From Auanema rhodensis (taxonomy: Eukaryota; Nematoda; Chromadorea; Rhabditida; Rhabditidae), in NCBI GenBank assembly GCA_964057225.1, contig OZ059898.1:18329267-18393266 (forward strand): DNA of 64,000 nt. The letters run 5' to 3'. Position numbers and translations under genes: made by a program. Of this stretch, positions 1-10,178 are shown piece after piece. Every line of letters begins with the position of its first letter. The first letter of the stretch is position 1. Below the pieces are notes generated by a model that saw only the letters and a list, made by a program, of their open reading frames with translations, ran no database searches and was not told the origin of the DNA.

Positions 1-428
1 CGTTGAATAACATTGTCCATCGTCTTTGCCTTGAAAAACGAAATCTGAAAACATCTACTTTTTGCTAAATTATTTTGAAATTTTTCGAAAAAGTTTTTGT
101 CAAAATGTTTTTGGAAGCAATGTTGAGTGTACATGGAAACTCAACATACACTAATGCATCATTTTTCAAACGTTCATAACTAATTTTTGTATTCAGCGTT
201 TCTCAATGTAGTATAGTGCATTTGATGCGGATTTTTAAGCTGCGTCGATCTGTGTTATCAGATTTGCGCTAGTTTAAAAATGCACCGAGATATCAACTGA
301 TATAAGTTCACACTTATATCCTCGATTTTCACCCTGAAGAATTAATTTTTTCGTTGAATAACATTGTCCATCGTCTTTGCCTTGAAAAACGAAATCTGAA
401 AACATCTACTTTTTGCTAAATTATTTTG

Positions 429-449
429 AAATTTTTCGAAAAAATTTTT
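429..449. repeat. A/T tract with central TTCGAA dyad
   Basis: AAATTTTT, CG and AAAAAATTT form an almost perfect palindrome, off by one A, centred on TTCGAA. It is present in most monomers. Variants include a T in place of the C (TTTTTTG near 1486, 2538 and 4644), CGAAAACATTT (10265, 10616, 13070, 13776, 14828) and TTGTTCG (19039, 28020, and 26819 inverted). It lies in a longer run of A and T tracts that could curve the DNA. Curvature is inference. Confidence 0.75.
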
Positions 450-470
450 GTCAAAATGTTTTTGGAAGCA

Positions 471-498
471 ATGTTGAGTGTACATGGAAACTCAACAT
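471..498. repeat. Inverted repeat H1: 9 bp stem, 10 base loop
   Basis: ATGTTGAGT (471-479) and ACTCAACAT (490-498) are perfect reverse complements around a 10 base loop. The loop begins GTACATGG in subfamily A and GAACATGG in B, so the main A/B marker is in the loop and leaves the stem intact. Subfamily C has ACTCGACAT on the right arm, which breaks one pair. In A copies AGTGTA and TACACT give a second possible pairing. Repeated in nearly every monomer. Whether it extrudes as a cruciform is not known. Confidence 0.8.
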
Positions 499-598
499 AC
501 ACTAATGCATCATTTTTCAAACGTTCATAACTAATTTTTGTATTCAGCGTTTCTCAATGTAGTATAGTGCATTTGATGCGGATTTTTAAGCTGCGTCG

Positions 599-614
599 AT
601 CTGTGTTATCAGAT
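599..614. repeat. Inverted repeat H2: 5 bp stem
   Basis: ATCTG and CAGAT flank the six bases TGTTAT in the GC-richer part of the monomer. The copies with TCGACCTG (57541 and 58945) lose one pair. Short enough that structure formation is uncertain. Confidence 0.5.
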
Positions 615-640
615 TTGCGCTAGTTTAAAAATGCACCGAG

Positions 641-654
641 ATATCAACTGATAT
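641..654. repeat. Inverted repeat H3: 6 bp stem overlapping H4
   Basis: ATATCA and TGATAT are perfect reverse complements separated by AC. The right arm overlaps the left arm of H4 (650-671), so the two folds exclude each other. A few copies read ATCAGCTGAT (48812, about 51269, 51620), which makes the centre itself palindromic. Confidence 0.65.
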
Positions 655-671
655 AAGTTCACACTTATATC
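650..671. repeat. Inverted repeat H4: 9 bp stem, 4 base loop
   Basis: GATATAAGT and ACTTATATC are perfect reverse complements around the loop TCAC, the tightest dyad in the monomer. It is kept in nearly all copies in both orientations. Exceptions seen: TACATCC at 6283, ACCTATATC near 33738, CTTAAATCC near 54097 and 54799, and TGTTATAAG near 60750. AAGTTTACAC (about 42155 and 55845) changes only the loop. The conservation may reflect homogenisation rather than selection. Confidence 0.8.
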
Positions 672-2105
672 CTCGATTTTCACCCTGAAGAATTAATTTT
701 TTCGTTGAATAACATTGTCCATCGTCTTTGCCTTGAAAACAGGAATCTAAAAACATTTACTTTTTCCTAATTATTCTGAAATTTTTCGAAAAAATTTTTG
801 TCAAAATGTTTTTGGAAGCAATGTTGAGTGTACATGGAAACTCAACATACACTAATGCACAATTTTTCAAACGATCATAACTAATTTTTGTATTAAGCGT
901 TTCTCAATGTAGTATAGTGCATTCGATGCGGATTTTTAAGCTGCGTCGATCTGTGTTATCAGATTCGCGCTAGCTTAAAAATGCACCGAGATATCAACTG
1001 ATATAAGTTCACACTTATATCCTCGATTTTCACCCTGAAGAATTAATTTTTTCGTTGAATAACATTGTCCATCGTCTTTGCCTTGAAAAAAGGAATCTAA
1101 AAACATTTACTTTTTGCTAAATTATTCTGAAATTTTTCGAAAAAATTTTTGTCAAAATGTTTTTGGAAGCAATGTTGAGTGTACATGGAAACTCAACATA
1201 CACTAATGCATCATTTTTCAAACGATCATAATTAATTTTTGTATTAAGCGTTTCTCAATGTAGTATAGTGCATTCGATGCGGATTTTTAAGCTGCGTCGA
1301 TCTGTGTTATCAGATTTGCGCTAGCTTAAAAATGCACCGAGATATCAACTGATATAAGTTCACACTTATATCCTCGATTTTCACCCTGAAGAATTAATTT
1401 TTTCGTTGAATAACATTGTCCATCGTCTTTGCCTTGAAAAAAGGAATCTAAAAACATCTACTTTTTGCTAAATTATTTTGAAATTTTTTGAAAAAATTTT
1501 TGTCAAAATGTTTTTGGAAGCAATGTTGAGTGAACATGGAAACTCGACATACACTAATGCATCATTTTTCAAACAATCATAACTAGTTTTTGTATTAAGC
1601 GTTTCTCAATGTAGTATAGTGCATTCGATGCGGATTTTTAAGCTGCGTCGATCTGTGTTATCAGATTTGCGCTAGCTTAAAAATGCACCGAGATATCAAC
1701 TGATATAAGTTCACACTTATATCCTCGATTTTCACCCTGAAGAATTAATTTTTTTGTGGAATAACATTGTCCATCGTCTTTGCCTTGAAAAACGAAATCT
1801 GAATACATCTACTTTTTGCTAAATTATTTTGAAATTTTTCGAAAAAATTTTTGTCAAAATGTTTTTGGAAGCAATGTTGAGTGAACATGGAAACTCGACA
1901 TACACTAATGCATCATTTTTCAAACAATCATAACTAATTTTTGTATTAAGCGTTTCTCAATGTAGTATAGTGCATTTGATGCGGATTTTTAAGCTGCGTC
2001 GATCTGTGTTATCAGATTTGCGCTAGTTTAAAAATGCACCGAGATATCAACTGATATAAGTTCACACTTATATCCTCGATTTTCACCCTGAAGAATTAAT
2101 TTTTT

Positions 2106-3860
2106 CGTTGAATAACATTGTCCATCGTCTTTGCCTTGAAAAAAGGAATCTGAAAACATCTACTTTTTGCTAAATTATTTTGAAATTTTTCGAAAAAATT
2201 TTTGTCAAAATGTTTTTGGAAGCAATGTTGAGTGTACATGGAAACTCAACATACACTAATGCATCATTTTTCAAACGATCATAACTAATTTTTGTATTAA
2301 GCGTTTCTCAATGTAGTATAGTGCATTCGATGCGGATTTTTAAGCTGCGTCGATCTGTGTTATCAGATTTGCGCTAGCTTAAAAATGCACCGAGATATCA
2401 ACTGATATAAGTTCACACTTATATCCTCGATTTTCACCCTGAAGAATTAATTTTTTCGTTGAATAACATTGTCCATCGTCTTTGCCTTGAAAAAAGGAAT
2501 CTAAAAACATCTACTTTTTGCTAAATTATTCTGAAATTTTTTGAAAAAATTTTTGTCAAAATGTTTTTGGAAGCAATGTTGAGTGTACATGGAAACTCAA
2601 CATACACTAATGCATCATTTTTCAAACGATCATAACTAATTTTTGTATTAAGCGTTTCTCAATGTAGTATAGTGCATTCGATGCGGATTTTTAAGCTGCG
2701 TCGATCTGTGTTATCAGATTTGCGCTAGCTTAAAAATGCACCGAGATATCAACTGATATAAGTTCACACTTATATCCTCGATTTTCACCCTGAAGAATTA
2801 ATTTTTTCGTTGAATAACATTGTCCATCGTCTTTGCCTTGAAAAACGAAATCTGAAAACATCTACTTTTTGCTAAATTATTCTGAAATTTTTCGAAAAAA
2901 TTTTTGTCAAAATGTTTTTGGAAGCAATGTTGAGTGTACATGGAAACTCAACATACACTAATGCATCATTTTTCAAACGATCATAACTAATTTTTGTATT
3001 AAGCGTTTCTCAATGTAGTATAGTGCATTCGATGCGGATTTTTAAGCTGCGTCGATCTGTGTTATCAGATTTGCGCTAGCTTAAAAATGCACCGAGATAT
3101 CAACTGATATAAGTTCACACTTATATCCTCGATTTTCACCCTGAAGAATTAATTTTTTCGTTGAATAACATTGTCCATCGTCTTTGCCTTGAAAAAAGGA
3201 ATCTAAAAACATCTACTTTTTGCTAAATTATTTTGAAATTTTTCGAAAAAATTTTTGTCAAAATGTTTTTGGAAGCAATGTTGAGTGAACATGGAAACTC
3301 GACATACACTAATGCATCATTTTTCAAACAATCATAACTAGTTTTTGTATTAAGCGTTTCTCAATGTAGTATAGTGCATTCGATGCGGATTTTTAAGCTG
3401 CGTCGATCTGTGTTATCAGATTTGCGCTAGCTTAAAAATGCACTGAGATATCAACTGATATAAGTTCACACTTATATCCTCGATTTTCACCCTGAAGAAT
3501 TAATTTTTTCGTTGAATAACATTGTCCATCGTCTTTGCCTTGAAAAACGAAATCTGAAAACATCTACTTTTTGCTAAATTATTCTGAAATTTTTCGAAAA
3601 AATTTTTGTCAAAATGTTTTTGGAAGCAATGTTGAGTGTACATGGAAACTCAACATACACTAATGCATCATTTTTCAAACGATCATAACTAATTTTTGTA
3701 TTAAGCGTTTCTCAATGTAGTATAGTGCATTCGATGCGGATTTTTAAGCTGCGTCGATCTGTGTTATCAGATTTGCGCTAGCTTAAAAATGCACCGAGAT
3801 ATCAACTGATATAAGTTCACACTTATATCCTCGATTTTCACCCTGAAGAATTAATTTTTT
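2106..3860 (+). repeat. Six-monomer higher-order repeat, copy 1 (five matching units)
   Basis: Five monomers whose variant pattern recurs in the same order 2106 bp (6 x 351) downstream: A with GGAATCTGA; A with ATTCTG and TTTTTTG; A with CGAAATCTG and ATTCTG; C with the rare GCACTGAG; A with CGAAATCTG. GCACTGAG lies at 3441 and TTTTTTG near 2538. The sixth unit (3861-4211, type C) is part of the period but is not matched by the unit at 5967. Confidence 0.8.
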
Positions 3861-4211
3861 CGTTGAATAACATTGTCCATCGTCTTTGCCTTGAAAAAAG
3901 GAATCTAAAAACATCTACTTTTTGCTAAATTATTTTGAAATTTTTCGAAAAAATTTTTGTCAAAATGTTTTTGGAAGCAATGTTGAGTGAACATGGAAAC
4001 TCGACATACACTAATGCATCATTTTTCAAACAATCATAACTAGTTTTTGTATTAAGCGTTTCTCAATGTAGTATAGTGCATTCGATGCGGATTTTTAAGC
4101 TGCGTCGATCTGTGTTATCAGATTTGCGCTAGCTTAAAAATGCACCGAGATATCAACTGATATAAGTTCACACTTATATCCTCGATTTTCACCCTGAAGA
4201 ATTAATTTTTT

Positions 4212-5966
4212 CGTTGAATAACATTGTCCATCGTCTTTGCCTTGAAAAAAGGAATCTGAAAACATCTACTTTTTGCTAAATTATTTTGAAATTTTTCGAA
4301 AAAATTTTTGTCAAAATGTTTTTGGAAGCAATGTTGAGTGTACATGGAAACTCAACATACACTAATGCATCATTTTTCAAACGATCATAACTAATTTTTG
4401 TATTAAGCGTTTCTCAATGTAGTATAGTGCATTCGATGCGGATTTTTAAGCTGCGTCGATCTGTGTTATCAGATTTGCGCTAGCTTAAAAATGCACCGAG
4501 ATATCAACTGATATAAGTTCACACTTATATCCTCGATTTTCACCCTGAAGAATTAATTTTTTCGTTGAATAACATTGTCCATCGTCTTTGCCTTGAAAAA
4601 AGGAATCTAAAAACATCTACTTTTTGCTAAATTATTCTGAAATTTTTTGAAAAAATTTTTGTCAAAATGTTTTTGGAAGCAATGTTGAGTGTACATGGAA
4701 ACTCAACATACACTAATGCATCATTTTTCAAACGATCATAACTAATTTTTGTATTAAGCGTTTCTCAATGTAGTATAGTGCATTCGATGCGGATTTTTAA
4801 GCTGCGTCGATCTGTGTTATCAGATTTGCGCTAGCTTAAAAATGCACCGAGATATCAACTGATATAAGTTCACACTTATATCCTCGATTTTCACCCTGAA
4901 GAATTAATTTTTTCGTTGAATAACATTGTCCATCGTCTTTGCCTTGAAAAACGAAATCTGAAAACATCTACTTTTTGCTAAATTATTCTGAAATTTTTCG
5001 AAAAAATTTTTGTCAAAATGTTTTTGGAAGCAATGTTGAGTGTACATGGAAACTCAACATACACTAATGCATCATTTTTCAAACGATCATAACTAATTTT
5101 TGTATTAAGCGTTTCTCAATGTAGTATAGTGCATTCGATGCGGATTTTTAAGCTGCGTCGATCTGTGTTATCAGATTTGCGCTAGCTTAAAAATGCACCG
5201 AGATATCAACTGATATAAGTTCACACTTATATCCTCGATTTTCACCCTGAAGAATTAATTTTTTCGTTGAATAACATTGTCCATCGTCTTTGCCTTGAAA
5301 AAAGGAATCTAAAAACATCTACTTTTTGCTAAATTATTTTGAAATTTTTCGAAAAAATTTTTGTCAAAATGTTTTTGGAAGCAATGTTGAGTGAACATGG
5401 AAACTCGACATACACTAATGCATCATTTTTCAAACAATCATAACTAGTTTTTGTATTAAGCGTTTCTCAATGTAGTATAGTGCATTCGATGCGGATTTTT
5501 AAGCTGCGTCGATCTGTGTTATCAGATTTGCGCTAGCTTAAAAATGCACTGAGATATCAACTGATATAAGTTCACACTTATATCCTCGATTTTCACCCTG
5601 AAGAATTAATTTTTTCGTTGAATAACATTGTCCATCGTCTTTGCCTTGAAAAACGAAATCTGAAAACATCTACTTTTTGCTAAATTATTCTGAAATTTTT
5701 CGAAAAAATTTTTGTCAAAATGTTTTTGGAAGCAATGTTGAGTGTACATGGAAACTCAACATACACTAATGCATCATTTTTCAAACGATCATAACTAATT
5801 TTTGTATTAAGCGTTTCTCAATGTAGTATAGTGCATTCGATGCGGATTTTTAAGCTGCGTCGATCTGTGTTATCAGATTTGCGCTAGCTTAAAAATGCAC
5901 CGAGATATCAACTGATATAAGTTCACACTTATATCCTCGATTTTCACCCTGAAGAATTAATTTTTT
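4212..5966 (+). repeat. Six-monomer higher-order repeat, copy 2
   Basis: Same five-unit order as 2106-3860, with GCACTGAG at 5547 (2106 after 3441) and TTTTTTG near 4644 (2106 after 2538). A third GCACTGAG at 7302, 1755 bp further on and followed by CGAAATCTG and C-type units, shows that part of this series (3159-4211) was also copied to 7020-8072. Confidence 0.8.
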
Positions 5967-6239
5967 CGTTGAATAACATTGTCCATCGTCTTTGCCTTGA
6001 AAAAAGGAATCTGAAAACATCTACTTTTTGCTAAATTATTTTGAAATTTTTCGAAAAAATTTTTGTCAAAATGTTTTTGGAAGCAATGTTGAGTGTACAT
6101 GGAAACTCAACATACACTAATGCATCATTTTTCAAACGATCATAACTAATTTTTGTATTAAGCGTTTCTCAATGTAGTATAGTGCATTCGATGCGGATTT
6201 TTAAGCTGCGTCGATCTGTGTTATCAGATTTGCGCTAGC

Positions 6240-6960
6240 TTAAAAATGCACCGAGACATCAACTGATATATGTTCACACTTACATCCTCGATTTTCACCC
6301 TGAAGAAATAATTTTTTTGTTGAATAACATTGTCCATCGTCTTTGCCTTGAAAAAAGGAATCTAAAAACATCTACTTTTTGCTAAATTATTTTGAAATTT
6401 TTCGAAAAAATTTTTGTCAAAATGTTTTTGGAAGCAATGTTGAGTGTACATGGAAACTCAACATACACTAATGCATCATTTTTCAAACGATCATAACTAA
6501 TTTTTGTATTAAGCGTTTCTCAATGTAGTATAGTGCATTCGATGCGGATTTTTAAGCTGCGTCGATCTGTGTTATCAGATTTGCGCTAGCTTAAAAATGC
6601 ACCGAGACATCAACTGATATAAGTTCACACTTATATCCTCGATTTTCACCCTGAAGAAATAATTTTTTCGTTGAATAACATTGTCCATCGTCTTTGCCTT
6701 GAAAAAAGAAATCTAAAAACATCTACTTTTTGCTAAATTATTTTGAAATTTTTCGAAAAAATTTTTGTCAAAATGTTTTTGGAAGCAATGTTGAGTGTAC
6801 ATGGAAACTCAACATACACTAGTGCATCATTAGTCAAACGATCATAACTAATTTTTGTATTAAGCGTTTCTCAATGTAGTATAGTGCATTCGATGCGGAT
6901 TTTTAAGCTGCGTCGATCTGTGTTATCAGATTTGCGCTAGCCTAAAAATGCACCGAGATA
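6240..6960 (+). repeat. Segment with private variants mirrored in the inverted block
   Basis: About two monomers with substitutions rare or absent elsewhere on this strand: GAGACATC (6257), ATATGTTC (6271), TTACATCC (6283), AAAGAAATC (6709), CACTAGTGC (6822), ATTAGTCAAAC (6832-6833) and CTAGCCTAAA (6942). GAAGAAATAA also occurs twice here. The reverse complement of each of these lies in the inverted block at 25558, 25544, 25532, 25106, 24993, 24983-24982 and 24873. Every pair sums to 31815. Confidence 0.85.
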
Positions 6961-7019
6961 TCAACTGATATAAGTTCACACTTATATCCTCGATTTTCAC
7001 CCTGAAGAATTAATTTTTT

Positions 7020-10000
7020 CGTTGAATAACATTGTCCATCGTCTTTGCCTTGAAAAAAGGAATCTAAAAACATCTACTTTTTGCTAAATTATTTTGAAAT
7101 TTTTCGAAAAAATTTTTGTCAAAATGTTTTTGGAAGCAATGTTGAGTGAACATGGAAACTCGACATACACTAATGCATCATTTTTCAAACAATCATAACT
7201 AGTTTTTGTATTAAGCGTTTCTCAATGTAGTATAGTGCATTCGATGCGGATTTTTAAGCTGCGTCGATCTGTGTTATCAGATTTGCGCTAGCTTAAAAAT
7301 GCACTGAGATATCAACTGATATAAGTTCACACTTATATCCTCGATTTTCACCCTGAAGAATTAATTTTTTCGTTGAATAACATTGTCCATCGTCTTTGCC
7401 TTGAAAAACGAAATCTGAAAACATCTACTTTTTGCTAAATTATTCTGAAATTTTTCGAAAAAATTTTTGTCAAAATGTTTTTGGAAGCAATGTTGAGTGT
7501 ACATGGAAACTCAACATACACTAATGCATCATTTTTCAAACGATCATAACTAATTTTTGTATTAAGCGTTTCTCAATGTAGTATAGTGCATTCGATGCGG
7601 ATTTTTAAGCTGCGTCGATCTGTGTTATCAGATTTGCGCTAGCTTAAAAATGCACCGAGATATCAACTGATATAAGTTCACACTTATATCCTCGATTTTC
7701 ACCCTGAAGAATTAATTTTTTCGTTGAATAACATTGTCCATCGTCTTTGCCTTGAAAAAAGGAATCTAAAAACATCTACTTTTTGCTAAATTATTTTGAA
7801 ATTTTTCGAAAAAATTTTTGTCAAAATGTTTTTGGAAGCAATGTTGAGTGAACATGGAAACTCGACATACACTAATGCATCATTTTTCAAACAATCATAA
7901 CTAGTTTTTGTATTAAGCGTTTCTCAATGTAGTATAGTGCATTCGATGCGGATTTTTAAGCTGCGTCGATCTGTGTTATCAGATTTGCGCTAGCTTAAAA
8001 ATGCACCGAGATATCAACTGATATAAGTTCACACTTATATCCTCGATTTTCACCCTGAAGAATTAATTTTTTCGTTGAATAACATTGTCCATCGTCTTTG
8101 CCTTGAAAAACGAAATCTGAAAACATCTACTTTTTGCTAAATTATTCTGAAATTTTTCGAAAAAATTTTTGTCAAAATGTTTTTGGAAGCAATGTTGAGT
8201 GTACATGGAAACTCAACATACACTAATGCATCATTTTTCAAACGATCATAACTAATTTTTGTATTAAGCGTTTCTCAATGTAGTATAGTGCATTCGATGC
8301 GGATTTTTAAGCTGCGTCGATCTGTGTTATCAGATTTGCGCTAGCTTAAAAATGCACCGAGATATCAACTGATATAAGTTCACACTTATATCCTCGATTT
8401 TCACCCTGAAGAATTAATTTTTTCGTTGAATAACATTGTCCATCGTCTTTGCCTTGAAAAAAGGAATCTAAAAACATCTACTTTTTGCTAAATTATTTTG
8501 AAATTTTTCGAAAAAATTTTTGTCAAAATGTTTTTGGAAGCAATGTTGAGTGAACATGGAAACTCGACATACACTAATGCATCATTTTTCAAACAATCAT
8601 AACTAGTTTTTGTATTAAGCGTTTCTCAATGTAGTATAGTGCATTCGATGCGGATTTTTAAGCTGCGTCGATCTGTGTTATCAGATTTGCGCTAGCTTAA
8701 AAATGCACCGAGATATCAACTGATATAAGTTCACACTTATATCCTCGATTTTCACCCTGAAGAATTAATTTTTTCGTTGAATAACATTGTCCATCGTCTT
8801 TGCCTTGAAAAAAGGAATCTAAAAACATCTACTTTTTGCTAAATTATTTTGAAATTTTTCGAAAAAATTTTTGTCAAAATGTTTTTGGAAGCAATGTTGA
8901 GTGAACATGGAAACTCGACATACACTAATGCATCATTTTTCAAACAATCATAACTAGTTTTTGTATTAAGCGTTTCTCAATGTAGTATAGTGCATTCGAT
9001 GCGGATTTTTAAGCTGCGTCGATCTGTGTTATCAGATTTGCGCTAGCTTAAAAATGCACCGAGATATCAACTGATATAAGTTCACACTTATATCCTCGAT
9101 TTTCACCCTGAAGAATTAATTTTTTCGTTGAATAACATTGTCCATCGTCTTTGCCTTGAAAAACGAAATCTGAAAACATCTACTTTTTGCTAAATTATTC
9201 TGAAATTTTTCGAAAAAATTTTTGTCAAAATGTTTTTGGAAGCAATGTTGAGTGTACATGGAAACTCAACATACACTAATGCATCATTTTTCAAACGATC
9301 ATAACTAATTTTTGTATTTAGCGTTTCTCAATGTAGTATAGTGCATTCGATGCGGATTTTTAAGCTGCGTCGATCTGTGTTATCAGATTTGCGCTAGCTT
9401 AAAAATGCACCGAGATATCAACTGATATAAGTTCACACTTATATCCTCGATTTTCACCCTGAAGAATTAATTTTTTCGTTGAATAACATTGTCCATCGTC
9501 TTTGCCTTGAAAAAAGGAATCTAAAAACATCTACTTTTTGCTAAATTATTTTGAAATTTTTCGAAAAAATTTTTGTCAAAATGTTTTTGGAAGCAATGTT
9601 GAGTGAACATGGAAACTCGACATACACTAATGCATCATTTTTCAAACAATCATAACTAGTTTTTGTATTAAGCGTTTCTCAATGTAGTATAGTGCATTCG
9701 ATGCGGATTTTTAAGCTGCGTCGATCTGTGTTATCAGATTTGCGCTAGCTTAAAAATGCACCGAGATATCAACTGATATAAGTTCACACTTATATCCTCG
9801 ATTTTCACCCTGAAGAATTAATTTTTTCGTTGAATAACATTGTCCATCGTCTTTGCCTTGAAAAACGAAATCTGAAAACATCTACTTTTTGCTAAATTAT
9901 TCTGAAATTTTTCGAAAAAATTTTTGTCAAAATGTTTTTGGAAGCAATGTTGAGTGTACATGGAAACTCAACATACACTAATGCATCATTTTTCAAACGA

Positions 10001-10178
10001 TCATAACTAATTTTTGTATTAAGCGTTTCTCAATGTAGTATAGTGCATTCGATGCGGATTTTTAAGCTGCGTCGATCTGTGTTATCAGATTTGCGCTAGC
10101 TTAAAAATGCACCGAGATATCAACTGATATAAGTTCACACTTATATCCTCGATTTTCACCCTGAAGAATTAATTTTTT
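7020..10178 (+). repeat. Alternating C/A dimer zone
   Basis: C-type monomers alternate with A-type monomers carrying CGAAATCTG, giving a 702 bp dimer period. C starts: 7020, 7722, 8424, 8775, 9477. A starts: 7371, 8073, 9126, 9828. The alternation breaks once, where two C units are adjacent (8424 and 8775), consistent with unequal exchange by one monomer. Confidence 0.75.

Larger units (their letters stand above)
1..702 (+). repeat. Two subfamily D monomers at the left edge
   Basis: Both units carry CAAACGTTC, ATTCAGCG, CATTTGATG and CTAGTTTAAA, a combination not used by neighbours from 703 on. The same combination returns in only one other unit in the window (12285-12635). The first unit also has one private base (AAAAAGTTTTTG near 90). 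These may be the end of a larger D-type domain left of the window, which cannot be seen here. Confidence 0.75.
352..702 (+). repeat. Reference 351 bp monomer (subfamily D copy)
   Basis: One complete unit, listed to show internal layout. Offsets 1-30 are the conserved start and the TTTGCC segment. Offsets 31-112 are rich in A and T tracts around a TTCGAA dyad. Offsets 120-147 form inverted repeat H1. Offsets 170-235 hold most subfamily-diagnostic positions (CGATC, CAATC or CGTTC; AAGCG or CAGCG; TTCGATG or TTTGATG). Offsets 236-285 are the most GC-rich part (CTGCGTCGATC), and 290-320 contain two overlapping inverted repeats. The unit ends in CACCCTGAAG and a T tract. In the standard monomer, plus-strand stops at offsets 4, 8 and 66 and minus-strand stops at offsets 45, 55 and 65 close all six frames, so it is not coding. 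I do not recognise it as a named satellite. Confidence 0.95.

Noticed and set aside
651-656. TATA-like promoter element (ATATAAG) in each monomer
   Set aside because: It is one arm of the H4 inverted repeat in AT-rich DNA; no associated start signal or gene. Satellite transcription is possible but not shown by sequence.
650-671. Rho-independent terminator
   Set aside because: The hairpin has an AT stem and no following U tract, and the host is almost certainly eukaryotic.
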